From: Darksidea phi
Lineage: Eukaryota; Ascomycota; Dothideomycetes; Pleosporales; Lentitheciaceae
Length of the DNA stretch: 64,000 nt
NCBI GenBank assembly: GCA_030770425.1
Contig: JASJFT010000072.1
Coordinates: forward strand, 124,001 to 188,000
Direction: 5' to 3'
How positions within the stretch are numbered: the stretch's first letter is position 1; each line of letters begins with the position of its first letter. Below the pieces are notes generated by a model, which searched no databases, was not told the DNA's origin, and saw nothing but the letters and a program-made list of their open reading frames with translations. The translations under genes and the position numbers were made by a program. This document shows, in pieces, positions 1 through 10,408 of the stretch.

Positions 1-353
1 ACACCACGGGTGCCGCGACGCCTACGAATCCAGTGGGACGACCGCCGAATATTGCACAAGCGGCGCAGAGTCTCTCCACTCTGGTATTGGAGAAGAACCA
101 ACGCGCTGCTGCGGGGTCGGGGAACGGAACTGGACCGGCTGCTACGTATACGAATATTGAGAGCGCGCCGAGCTTCCATCCTAGCAGTCAGAGGAGGTAC
201 TGCGATGTTACGGGGTTGGCGGCGCCGTACACGGATCCGAAGACTAGGCTGCGGTATCATGATAAGGAGGTTTTTTCAGTCATAAGGACGATGCCGCAGA
301 ATGTGGTAGAGGGGCATTTGGCGGCGAGGGGGGCGCACACGGTCTTGAAATGA
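1..353 (+). CDS. IES6: INO80 chromatin-remodelling complex subunit Ies6, 3' end
   Basis: Partial gene: the frame is open from base 3 to the TGA at 351-353, so only the last ~116 residues are present. The C-terminal part reads YCDVTGLAAPYTDPKTRLRY, the signature of the YL1 C-terminal domain found in Ies6 and Vps72/Swc2. The protein ends about 30 residues after it, as Ies6 does. By family knowledge Ies6 is a nuclear subunit of the INO80 nucleosome remodeller and binds the Arp5 module. A low-complexity Thr/Ala/Asn stretch precedes the domain. The true start lies upstream of the window. Swc2 is the alternative, but it normally carries much more sequence around the YL1 domain. Confidence 0.85.
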   Translation, partial: TTGAATPTNPVGRPPNIAQAAQSLSTLVLEKNQRAAAGSGNGTGPAATYTNIESAPSFHPSSQRRYCDVTGLAAPYTDPKTRLRYHDKEVFSVIRTMPQNVVEGHLAARGAHTVLK

Positions 354-1124
354 ACGGGTTGGAAGCTCACACATAAGGCTCCCGCATACGTCACAGCATC
401 GTGGAAGCATTTGGGGAGAGGGGCTTGCAAGATGTCGTTTGGATTACAGGATCTTCTCGGCAGAACCGAGAGGATGGTTTCGCATGGAAATGTCAGGCCA
501 ACAAAGTCAAGCTCACTCCACCCACCAAGCTCCTTTCAAAGCAAGGCTCAAAGAAGGCGCTCCGGCTTAATCGTGGACTGGTTTTTTTCTTCGCCTATGA
601 CGGGATACCAGGAAGCTCGAAAGAGCGTTCCTAGTTACAGTAGCTTGGATGCGTACTGTCGTCGGGGCGTTTGACATACGGTTACATCTCATGTCCAATG
701 CCCTTTCCTGCAGCGATAGGACGCTGAGCAACGAAAGACAATAGATTGATTGCCTGTCTTTCACATCATGTATTCATCGTGCTCGTGGTGACAGACTAAG
801 GATGTCCAGTTCATGGTCGTGTAGAGATGAAAAGGACCAGCTCTCAAAATCTGCTCTAGAACGCCCGCCTCGCGGTTCGCGCTAGACAAGGATTGTACCG
901 AAGCGCATGGGCGCTAATCGCAACGTTCCGCAGGTCACCCAAAGAAAGGGACACTTAACAAAAAAGTTCGACCCCCAAAACCAACAACCCTACATGCCAC
1001 CTACACGATAACCCCTAGGCAACAGCTTCTGCTAATACCCCCGACTCTCCGCGCAATTTCTTTAAGCTTCGACGCTTTGAAAATCGATAGGCGCATTCCG
1101 CACAGCTTGCTCAAGATGCCGACT
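354..1124. other. intergenic region IES6-GOT1
   Basis: About 770 bp between the IES6 stop and the GOT1 start. It should hold the IES6 3' UTR and the GOT1 promoter. Only short overlapping ORFs without recognisable protein character are present, and I see no repeat. Confidence 0.6.
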
Positions 1125-1786
1125 ATGTGGCTTACAGATACCCAGAGTACGTTTAGCACAGGGAAAAGATGGGATCTTCGAGGGGAATTGCGCTAATATG
1201 GGAACAGAGATTGGGGTCGCCTTCTGCTCAGGGGGTAGGTACGCACTACACGGCGCAAACAGCATACAGAAGGAACGGAGTGATTGACCACAAGCGTAGG
1301 CGGCTTCTTTCTGCTGGGCGGCGTTATGATGTTTTTTGATCGAGCAATGTACGTCTTACCCTTCCTCTCCACCTTCCTCCAACTAACATGCGAATCTAGG
1401 TTAGCAATGGGAAACGTACGCACCCCTCCCTCGTCCCTCGTCCCAACCCCCACTCCGCCCTTCCACATCTAACACCCCACCGCCCACAGATCCTCTTCCT
1501 AATCGGCCTCACCCTCATAATCGGCGTGCAAAAAACATCTGCCTTCTTCGCACGACGGCAAAAGTGGAAAGGCACGGCAGCGTTTACACTCGGCATCGCG
1601 CTCATCCTGCTGCGCTGGCCCTTCTTCGGCTTTCTGATTGAGCTGTACGGCATCTTGGTGCTGTTTGGCGATTTCTTCGCTACGATCGCGGGGTTTGTGG
1701 GGAATGTGCCGGTTGTTGGGCCGTATATTGCGATGGCGTTGGAGAAGTTGGGGGCGGGGAGAAGGAACGCGGATTTGCCTGTGTAG
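1125..1786 (+). CDS. GOT1: Golgi transport protein Got1
   Basis: Five exons: 1125-1146, 1208-1234, 1300-1348, 1400-1415, 1490-1786, giving 136 residues. Intron phases agree at every junction. The N-terminus reads MWLTDTQKIGVAF and the rest follows the Got1 family (FFDRAMLAMGN, ILFLIGLTLIIG, QKTSAFFARRQKWKGT). Four hydrophobic segments lie at roughly residues 9-30, 33-52, 63-84 and 88-110, followed by a short tail ending DLPV. The length matches the family. By family knowledge this is a membrane protein of early Golgi/COPII vesicles acting in ER-Golgi traffic. A 16-bp microexon (1400-1415) is unusual and would be missed by many gene finders. The start is fixed by the conserved MWL. Confidence 0.92.
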
Positions 1787-3216
1787 GGTTTAGGGATGGG
1801 GATGGTAGTGGGAAGAGGGAGGGAGGAAGAGAAGCAGATTTAGAGACCAGCATTGTACTATATTATATCTTTGGGTGGCGTCAGGAGGCAATAGGGCGAC
1901 CTAGTGCATTTCTCTTTCTCGAAAGATGGGCGTTATCTTGGGTGGCATAGCCAGGCGTTTTTCCCTGCTGCTTGAGCCCCATTTAAAGGGCCAAAGAAAT
2001 ATAGCATACCATATACTTTCCATGGTCCTTGAAGTGTTATCAAGTCGAACACCCTCTCCTCAACCCTGTCATAATATATACAACCCCGAATATGACAACA
2101 TTCAGCGAACATCCATTGCGGTCCCATCATCAGAGAGCATACCTAGACCAACTAACCACCAACAGATCTCGTACAAACAGTCAACAGATATATGCAAAGG
2201 CCAAGGGAATGATACACGAGACACCCTTTGCAGGAGGCTACCTAGCTCCGGTAGGTAAACTGCAATTGTCACGACGGTAGATGAGGAGGTTACATTTGTC
2301 CTTGATAAATTCAGGATGTTAGGAGGGGAATTGGCTGGGGATGTGAGAAGAGGTAGAAGAGGTAGAAGGTAGGAGAGGAGGTCCATGGTTTGCAATGCAG
2401 AGCTTCTTATAAATATGGGTGGGAGGACGGCGGGACGGGGGTATGTGGATGTGCTGGGGGAGCACGCTTTGCTTTTTTTTTTTTTTTTTTTTGCATTCTT
2501 CATGGAAGTAAGTATTACTTCTGCTAGTCTTCGTGTCCGGAAAATTATACACGTACTGAGTTGTCCTTTTGGTATGTACAGCATTTATCACATGTACTTT
2601 TTTATTTTTCAGTCTCAGCTGTTTTGCTCTGTTTGGTTTTTCTTCGTGTATTGTTGTTGTTGTTGTTGTTAGATGCTGCTCAGCAGGGTTGAAGGGACTG
2701 GGGCTCTTTGTCTCTCTGCGGCAATTAATTTTGGTAAAGACATGTTTAAAAAAAAAAATTAAAAAAAAATTAAGAAAGTATGGTCTGTTGGAGCAATATA
2801 ACTTGCTAGGGTAAAGTAGTAGTAGAGTCAAAACCATCAGCACATTAAGTAAGTATTTGATTTGGATTTGCATAGTGGGAGTCTCTTTAGAAGGTCCGCA
2901 CGAAACACAGTAGGAGTTTGTACACAGTAGAGGTGCTATACCCACACCTTATACACGATAAAGTAAGTATATCGCTATTGAAAGAATATGTTTCACGAAT
3001 TTGAGGTAGGAGTTAAAGCATTACAGAACCCGTACACTAAAATGTGTAAAGGGGGCACAACAGGGCAGATTTACACTCTCCATTGCAACAAGCCATCTAA
3101 CTAGACATTACTAATAAGAGTACCACTTCCTACTCCCCCATCCTTCCCCCTCTACCGTCTAAAGCGGCAAAAACCCACAACCGCAAAACAGACAGAAGAT
3201 CCACAACGAAAAAGCA
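1787..3216. other. AT-rich intergenic region with low-complexity tracts
   Basis: 1.4 kb without a supportable gene. It contains a poly-T run (about 2474-2492), a GTT microsatellite (about 2652-2670), oligo-A runs near 2748-2770, and one copy of a 107-bp dispersed repeat (2854-2960, listed separately). The overlapping ORFs are low-complexity and rejected. Confidence 0.6.
2854..2960 (-). repeat. dispersed 107-bp repeat, copy 1
   Basis: The reverse complement of this segment matches 31060-31166 along the whole 107 bp, with three differences by eye, all transitions (G/A or C/T). Similarity stops abruptly at both ends, next to TATCGTG on one side and CAAATA on the other. It is probably the end or remnant of a mobile element. 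No terminal inverted repeat or target duplication is evident. Confidence 0.85.
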
Positions 3217-3989
3217 TCAGAGCTCGGCAAACATGAATCCCATTAATCCAACAGCGCCAGCAAACATGCCCATACGTCCCTTGCTAAAATCAGGAACCTC
3301 GACAGCGGCAGCGGCGCCGGTGAACGAGGGCTCTGAAGGACCGGTGGGTGCGACCTCGGTGGTGAGAGATGAGGGCTGGCCGTTGGCATCAGTCGTGGGG
3401 ATCACGACAATAGTGGGTGCTGCAGTGGTGGGCGGTGCGGTGGTGGTGGCATTGTTGAAGGGCCCCACGGTGGTGGTGGTGTTGTTGTTGGGCCCCACGG
3501 TGGTGGTGATGTTGTTGTTGGGCCCCACGGTGGTGGTGGTGGTGGTGTTGTTGTTGTTGTTGGATATGCCGGTTGTGAGAGGCGCGATGACTGTGGTGGA
3601 TGTTACATTCGTGACGTTGAAGACTGGGGGCGGGAGGACGGCGATGTTCTGGCCGCAGGTGTTGATTTCGAAGTCTCCGAATTCTGTGCGACGAGTTAGT
3701 ATGCATTTTATGGGGTGATGAAGACGGATGGGGATGGCTTACGGTCAAAGTCACTCCTGGAGCATGTCGCGGCGACAGCATCGGAAGCACCAAGTCGGTC
3801 GAGCTCAGTGCAAATGCAAGGGAAGTTTGCCGGGTTGCACTGGCTGTTGGCGAGAAGGGGGAAGAGAACGCCCTGTGCGCAATCTGACAGACCGCGGATG
3901 GCGTTTGGGATAGCAGTCTGGGGGGTAGCCGACGTGACGGTGATGATGAGTGTCAAGGTCGACGTCAGGGTGCTTGAGAGAGAAGGCAT
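3217..3989 (-). CDS. CFEM-like secreted, probably GPI-anchored protein
   Basis: Two exons on the minus strand (3743-3989, 3217-3683), 237 residues. The chosen start gives a hydrophobic signal peptide (MPSLSSTLTSTLTLIITVTS). Residues ~35-95 resemble a CFEM module with SQCNPANFPCICTELDRLGA, a later AATC and NTC. Only six of the usual eight cysteines are visible, and the position three before the fourth canonical cysteine, normally Asp, is Asn, so haem binding of the Csa2/Rbt5 type is doubtful. The C-terminal half is a Thr/Asn-rich stalk with three VGPNNN/TTTT-type repeats, likely O-glycosylated. A hydrophobic tail (GMFAGAVGLMGFMFAEL) fits a GPI signal. Likely on the cell surface. The longer ORF upstream of the start is Ser/His-rich and gives no signal peptide. 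Confidence 0.75.
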
Positions 3990-4616
3990 CGTGGTGGGAG
4001 AGATGGAAGAGCTAGGTATAACGGGACCGGTAACGATTGGAGTAGAAGATGAGATACTCGTAGTAGACGAGGAGTGATGGTGGTGCGATTCGCTGCTGCT
4101 AATGATTGCTGAAGTACGTGTCCAATAACCCGGAATGTCGATATGCATCTCAAGGTTATAAGAAGCGAGCGGCGAAGTTCATCTGAAAGCAGGACTGTAA
4201 CGAAACGTAGTGTACAGGAGTCTAAACCATGCTGCTCCCGGGTTGCCATTATATGCGGCATATTTCGGTATCGTCGCTGGCCGTTTGCGTCCAGATTTCG
4301 AGTTTGTTGAAAGACGAGAGTTGGTCGATCTGGTGTAATAATAGCGAGTGATGCATCCGGGGCGATGCCTTTGTCTCATGTTGGATGGTTTTTGTGACGT
4401 TACTACGAGGGTTATTGCGAAGTCCTGTCAAGGCCTCGGTTCCGCGTTCGTCGGAATGTGAAGCGGTAGTGCTCCTTTGAACATCGCAGCGAGACGCAAT
4501 GAGCCATTACCATTTCGAACCGGCAAAAACAATCCCTTCGAACCCCAAAGAGATAAGTTCTGGAAAATAGACAACTGCTCTATTGTGGTGGACGTTGCAT
4601 CCCAAGGGTGGCACCT
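3990..4616. other. intergenic
   Basis: Upstream region of the CFEM-like gene. Short overlapping ORFs only; nothing recognisable. Confidence 0.5.
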
Positions 4617-4877
4617 TCATTCCAACTCCCTGCGGTCAAGCAACTCCACAATCATATTGACGTCCTTCAACTCATAGAAGCACTCGTAGTGCTCCTTCGC
4701 ATATCGTATAGCGCGAGATTTCGCATCGGTCGCAGCTTCTTGTGGAACTGGTTGGTTTGCCAACAAGTTCTCATAATAGGGATTGTAGGCTTCGCGCCAT
4801 CGTTTCGGTTTTATACGCATGAACTCCCCGTACCTGTACGCTAGAACGTAAGCGTCTTTGCTGAGCGGAGGTGACAT
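4617..4877 (-). CDS. small hypothetical protein (86 aa)
   Basis: Single-exon ORF; the selected ATG gives MSPPLSKDAYVLAYRYGEF. The sequence is soluble, charged and of ordinary composition, with aromatic-rich segments (YRYGEFMRIKPKRWREAYNPYY) and a C-terminal acidic helix ending LLDRRELE. That supports coding, but I recognise no family. An upstream in-frame extension to 5018 exists; it is Ser-rich and less protein-like. It has no signal peptide or membrane segment. It could be a real small gene or a chance ORF. Confidence 0.45.
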   Translation of the reverse strand: MSPPLSKDAYVLAYRYGEFMRIKPKRWREAYNPYYENLLANQPVPQEAATDAKSRAIRYAKEHYECFYELKDVNMIVELLDRRELE

Positions 4878-5841
4878 GGTCGCGCAGCACCTGGGTATGG
4901 TTGATGAAGGAGGATAAAATGAGGCTATCGAGGAATTTAAATAAGAACGCATCCGATGAGACAAAGAATTTTTTTTTGGTATCAAAGCAGACCTGAAAGA
5001 CTTAGATCCTTCACGCATGTGAGATGACGCAGAGGACTATCGTAACAATTGGTTGGTGGAAGGCTGGAGGCCGTTTTGCGGTGCACTTTTGCTGTATAGC
5101 TCTCTTCTTCGTTCCAAAGGAAAAGATTGTTTAATCCTGCCAGAGTGAGTGGACTTGGATAGAATAGGGCCAATGTAGATAATCATAGCCTAATTGCTGC
5201 TTGTTGTCGAAGCAGTGTACAAAGGAAGTGAGCAACAGCTTCAGAGCCGCTTGTAGTGTTTAGCATGCTCATGTTTGCTCGGCTGTTGAAGTGCTTCGTT
5301 TCCTGCATCAAAGATGTTCTACCAACGTACCCAAAGAAACTGGGATCGGGAGCGGCTTTGCAGACTAATGACCTGCTTCAACACGGTGTTCCATCTTGAG
5401 GTGATATGACGAAGGATGGGATAGCAGTTAGTCTGGCATGCATTTTCCTTGGAAGCCTGCAGTTTGTATAAAAGCTAGTATAATGGTCTGTAGCATCAGT
5501 ATTCGAAGCTGGTTACTAGCATTATTCGTCTCAGTGGGATGTAAGGAATGAAGCACCCAAGAGAGTGATTGAGGTCGACGATTGATAGCCACTCGGCACA
5601 TCTGGGAAACCTCATGTGAACGAAACCGTTCACGATAATACAAGAGAAAGGAATATCGAAGCTAACAATTTAAGAGTCATGCTGTGAGGCAGAGTTGAAG
5701 AGGCACATTGCGCACGGGGCAGCCGTGGGACTCCAAACTAGTGCGAAGATGGGCTAGCGTCCCCGCTTTGCGAGGCTCGAAATTCTCAAAAGTTTTGCGC
5801 AGTTTTCTAACTGACGACCGGCAACGTCGCCGTTTCCGACC
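4878..5841. other. intergenic region upstream of RPL7
   Basis: About 960 bp. No supportable gene. The last ~150 bp before the RPL7 ATG should hold its promoter and leader. No conserved element was recognised with confidence. Confidence 0.5.
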
Positions 5842-7112
5842 ATGGCACCCTCAACGTGAGTACAATGGCAGCCCGAGACCATATATGGTGTCGGGCCCTT
5901 TGTTTATGCAGCGACTAACGCGCTCCTCAGAAGTGTGCCGACGCAGAACGATATCCTCGTTCCCGAGACGCTGTTGAAGAAGAGAAAGTCCCAAGAGAAG
6001 GCTCGAGAGGAGCGCGCTTTGGCAACAAGAGAGAAGCGAGGTACGGCACAAACTGCTACGTGTGGCTCGGGCGGGCGATTGTGATGATGATACCTACCAA
6101 CACTATCGACTAGACTCCGGTCTATGCTGTCGAACCGTTAACCATCTTTCGGGACTGATACAATCGCCCTGCTCGAGTGCATCGTGGCTGCAGGTACCCA
6201 AGTGCGCAAGCTAACCACCGGGCAGACAAGAGCCAGAAGAAGCGGGAGGCCATTTTCACTCGCGCGGAAAAGTATGTGAAGGAATACCGCAACGCCGAGG
6301 TAAGACGATAGAGAGTTTGTACAGGCGGGGCACTCGCTGACTGTTGAGCAGAGGGAGAAAGTCAGGCTTTCCCGCGAGGCCAAGAAGAATGATGCCTTCT
6401 ACGTTCCGGAAGAGTCCAAGCTGGCGTTTGTTGTTCGGATCAAGGGCATAAACAAGGTCGATCCCAAGAAGCGGAAGACGCTGCAACTGCTCCGTCTCCT
6501 TCAGATTAACAATGGTGTCTTCATCAAACTGACGAAGGCCACCATGGAGATGCTCAAGAGTGAGAAAGGCCCGACGGTGGTCGAACGCGTGTTTCTAATA
6601 TGTGTAACAGTTGTTGAACCCCTTGTCGCATATGGTTACCCTAACCAGAAGTCCGTTCGTGAGCTCATTTACAGTAAGTAATCTGCCCGTTTGTTGCAAT
6701 TTCGCTGACGCATTCGTAGAGCGAGGTTACGGCAAAGTCGATGGGCAGCGTATTCCTCTCACGGACAACGAAATTATTGAACAGCACCTTGGGAAATTTG
6801 GGTGAGCACCACACCATCTCGGACTTGTCGGTTCGCTATGGCTAATTCTCGTACAGGATGATTTGCATGGAGGACTTGATCCACGAGAGTAAGCATCGCC
6901 GCCATTCGTGTCTTCGTACCACGTGCTAATACTATTTAGTCTACACGGTGGGGCCGAATTTCAAGCAGGCGTCGAATTTCTTGTGGCCATTCAAGCTCAA
7001 CAACCCCACGGGTAGCTTCAAATCACGGAAGAAGTTTAAGCACTATATTGAAGGCGGAGATCTCGGTAATAGAGAAGATGCCATCAACGCCCTGATTCGC
7101 AAGTGCAACTAA
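5842..7112 (+). CDS. RPL7: 60S ribosomal protein L7 (uL30)
   Basis: Eight exons: 5842-5855, 5931-6040, 6226-6299, 6352-6559, 6611-6673, 6720-6801, 6857-6888, 6940-7112. Phases agree and the product is 251 residues, the usual size. The protein starts [19 protein letters not shown], has the basic N-terminal helix ([20 protein letters not shown]) and the uL30 core ([39 protein letters not shown]). It ends in the eukaryotic L7 extension ([20 protein letters not shown] ... INALIRKCN). It is a structural component of the cytosolic large subunit near 5S/ITS2 contacts (family knowledge). The seven introns in a 756-nt CDS make it the most intron-dense gene here. The first exon is only 14 nt. Confidence 0.96.
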
Positions 7113-9175
7113 GCATGGGGTTGCGAGAGTGCGAGGTGGCGGAACGGATGGCATCGGTATGGAATTTTGGGCAACGGGTTCATCTGGAAAATACCACGGA
7201 GTCTAGCATTTGCAGCGGGAGTTTTGGCGCCTGGCACGGAGGAACAATGTTGCGGCCCACGTGCATCTCGGGCTTTGATTGATGGGCCGATGGATTGATT
7301 GCAGTTCCCCTGCAGCACGTAACGAAGAACGAAGGATGAACCATGGCCTATTTTCAGTGCACTATACGCGTGTCGCTATCTGACGAAAATAGTGCAAGCT
7401 GGCAGCGTGACTTTGAGGAGACGCTTACGAGCGTTGGATGGGCACTTGACGCTGGTGCCCCCTCGGACCATATTCACGCGACGTGTTGGTTAGTCGTCAT
7501 GGGCGTTGAACGGGTTGGAAGGATTGCCTCGTACGTAACTGTGGTACTATCTGATGTTGAGTGCGCTGCCTGAACGACGATCGTCCGAGGCGGGGACTGA
7601 TCGCTGACGCGGGCTCGTCGCCGGTACGACGCGCCAATCAGCTGACGGATGGGGTTCAGCTGGGCGAGCGGTGATGCAGGATCTCCTCATTGACTTTGCT
7701 CCAGTATTGGCCGAGGGACAGAATGGGGTGATGAAAGCACTGCCCAGGCCAAGGCGCAACGGGCTCGCACAGTCGGTAGAGGGCGTCATCAACGGTCCAG
7801 AAAGGGACAAAAGGGACGTCTAGCGGCTGCTTACGGCGGTGGAACGGGCTAGAAGGAGCGACCGTGGACGGACCGCGGTTGCCACACCACGGCACCGGAC
7901 CGACCATTTCTTGTTGCGGCACAGGATGAGCGGAGACGACGACGAAGACGAAGGCGAAGGCGAAGGCGAAGGGGTGGCAGCCTGCGGATGTCGACGGTGT
8001 ACGCACATGCCGGGGCCTGGTTTTGCCGCCGCCGCCGAGTGAGTCTTGTCCGCTGGCGATGGAGCTGGATGCTCGCCGCGATTTGCGGACGACGGGCCTG
8101 ATGGCGCGCCGCCATGGGTTCCATTCATCACCTGCCAATATTCGTGCAGCAATCCAGCCCACTACGTGCCAAACTCCGACAAAACCCCTCAAGCCGCAGA
8201 CCACGGGCAGTGACGGGAAGGTGGAGTGTTCATGTGGAATGAATGACTAGCCACATGGGCCGGCACAATTTTATACGCAGCACACAATACACAGCACGCA
8301 GCAGGCAGCAAGGGGCACGGGGCCGGCGTGCCGCGCGCTCGACGACATCGTGAGGCAACGAAGCAACGAAGCGATGCAGCCATGTTCCCGCTTATTGCAC
8401 TATGACTCTCGTCTACACGGACCGGCTCTATATTTACGGCGGACATCTGGACGGGCACGACGGGGCTCCTGGACGGGCGCACAGTCATCGTGACCCAGAG
8501 GGGATCTGCGGACGGATGACAATTGGCGAGGCGGAGTCGTTGCTCGCGATGCATGTTGGGTTTCCTAGGGATGCCAAAGCGGCATGGTCTTCTCACGATG
8601 CTGCTTGGCGGAGCGGCAACGCGGTGTGCAGGACGGGGAATGCCAGCCCGTCGCCACGGATCAGAGCCAGCGAGCAGCGCGCAGGACTGCCAGCGTGGCT
8701 CGCCCGGGATGCACCGAGACAACGCCCTTAAGCGGGTGGAGAGTGCGTGCGGGCATCTGAAGCGGTGGCCGGCGGCCTTCGATTGGGGGAAGCTTGCGTC
8801 GGTGGTGGACCCCATGCCGGCCAGGTCGTGGCAGGCTGGAGCAAATTTTATACAGAGTGCAAGCGACCTGTGCCTGACGACGCAGCGTGTTGCAGCCAGC
8901 CTCCATGGCACGCGCTGAGTGGACGCGCCGCGGTATTGCCCTGGGTAAGACGAGCCAGACATGGCAGCAGTGCATCTTCATAGGCCCGGGACCGCATTGC
9001 GATGTGCCTCGGGTTGAGCTGGGTGAGGATGCTGTTGAGCCCAGGGAAAGGGGAGGCGGGCGACGGCGGCAGCCTGCTGGGAGGAGGGTCGTGAGTCGGA
9101 CGGGGACGGCCATCTGGAGCCAAAGCCCGGCCGGCGCAGAGGAGAGAGCAGACGCGCGCCCCTTAGCGGTAATAA
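7113..9175. other. GC-rich intergenic region without supportable gene
   Basis: About 2 kb. Many overlapping ORFs on both strands, the longest 257 codons on the minus strand at 8189-8962, but all are rich in Arg/Pro/Ala/Ser from GC-rich composition and none has recognisable domains. A short GAAGGC repeat lies near 7948-7972. An unrecognised or non-coding transcript cannot be excluded. Confidence 0.5.
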
Positions 9176-10408
9176 GTGGTTAAGATTACATGCCGCGCTC
9201 AGGCGTTGGTTGCTTTCCGACAAGCGCAGAGAAATTCGCTTCCCATCAGCGGCCACCTTGGCGTGGTTTGGCCGTCACCGCACACCCTCCCACCCACGCA
9301 CCCTTACCAAATCCTCCCCGTCCTCCGTCCTCCCTCCGCTTCCCCCCTCCTCCTCCTCTCCCTCTCCATCCGCTCTCCCCATCCATCGTCCCTCTGCAGG
9401 TTGCAGGTGTCGGCCGCAGCATCCGCGACGACAACGACGACGAGTTTCTCAGCCACTTGGCGTGCCGTCACAGCCGGCCTGAAGTGGCCTCTGCTCCTCC
9501 TCCGGCAACCAACATCCAGGGCTTGGATCCGTGACTCTAGCTGCTGCGACCCTTCTTCACCACCACCTCCTCCTCCACCTCCACCTCGCGCCCTTTGCTG
9601 CTGTCGTCTGCGCCTCGTTGCTGCTACGACAGGGCAGTGCTCGCTCTTCGCTGCTCGTGCCGTTCGGGTCGCCGCCACTGGGCCTTTCCCTCGGTTGCCT
9701 CTACCCCCGGTGCCATAGAATAGGGTTCCACTCCGACGGCTCACGTCGCTGAGGAAAACCTCACTCGCCTCACCCTCTCGCGTCCGTTTCCCCTGTGGCA
9801 TTTTCCGGCGCCCGTTCCTGGTTCTCAAATCTGCACCTGCGTTTCGGTTGGGTCGTTCCGGCCGTCTGCACCCTCGGCTCCTTCGGTTTGCTTCACCTAT
9901 TCCTGGACTTCGCCAACATCACATCCCGCCATCGCAGTAACCTTCCCCCTTCAACCACGGGCGATCTATTGACTTAGACCTCGTCCGCGCTCGCCTTTCC
10001 ACACCACCAGCGTCTGTCGGCTTGCTCTGCTCTCTGACGCACGCAGACGCGTCTCTTCACCTGCATCTGAGCCGCGACACGCCTCGGCCGCTGTGCCCAC
10101 CGAGCTGCGCTGTTCCATCGACAAGTCTAGCATTGTCTGGCCAGGACAACATTCTTACGACCTCTCACCGCTTCTTTGATTGCTCCAAACGAACAACACT
10201 CTCTTAATCGACATTTTCCTTTGTGCATGAGCGTCACTTTTTAGCGCGTCGGCCCGCTCCTCCAAGAGCGCACGCTCAAACTCCCTGCGGTTTGGAATCG
10301 AAGACACTGTGAGTCCACCTCCATCGACAAAAACCCCAAAACAGCCAGCTGACGCGCATCAGGGTCCCTTGCCGGTATCTTCATTCCTCTGCGATAGATC
10401 TCGCCACC
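9176..10408 (+). promoter_or_regulatory. long pyrimidine-rich promoter/leader of the cyclin gene
   Basis: The 1.2 kb before the cyclin ATG is strongly biased to C/T on the coding strand (for example 9340-9400 and 9540-9590) and contains several short upstream ATGs. Such leaders are common before regulated cyclin and transcription-factor genes in filamentous fungi. Its role here is inferred from position and composition. CT tracts ending in CAG (for example around 9398-9402) could be 5' UTR intron acceptors. Confidence 0.4.

Noticed and set aside
2319..2945. 208-codon minus-strand ORF
   Set aside because: It consists of poly-Lys, poly-Thr and other low-complexity encoded by homopolymer tracts, and crosses the dispersed repeat.
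8189..8962. 257-codon minus-strand ORF
   Set aside because: Arg/Ser/Cys-rich composition from GC-rich DNA, competing ORFs on both strands, no recognisable domain.
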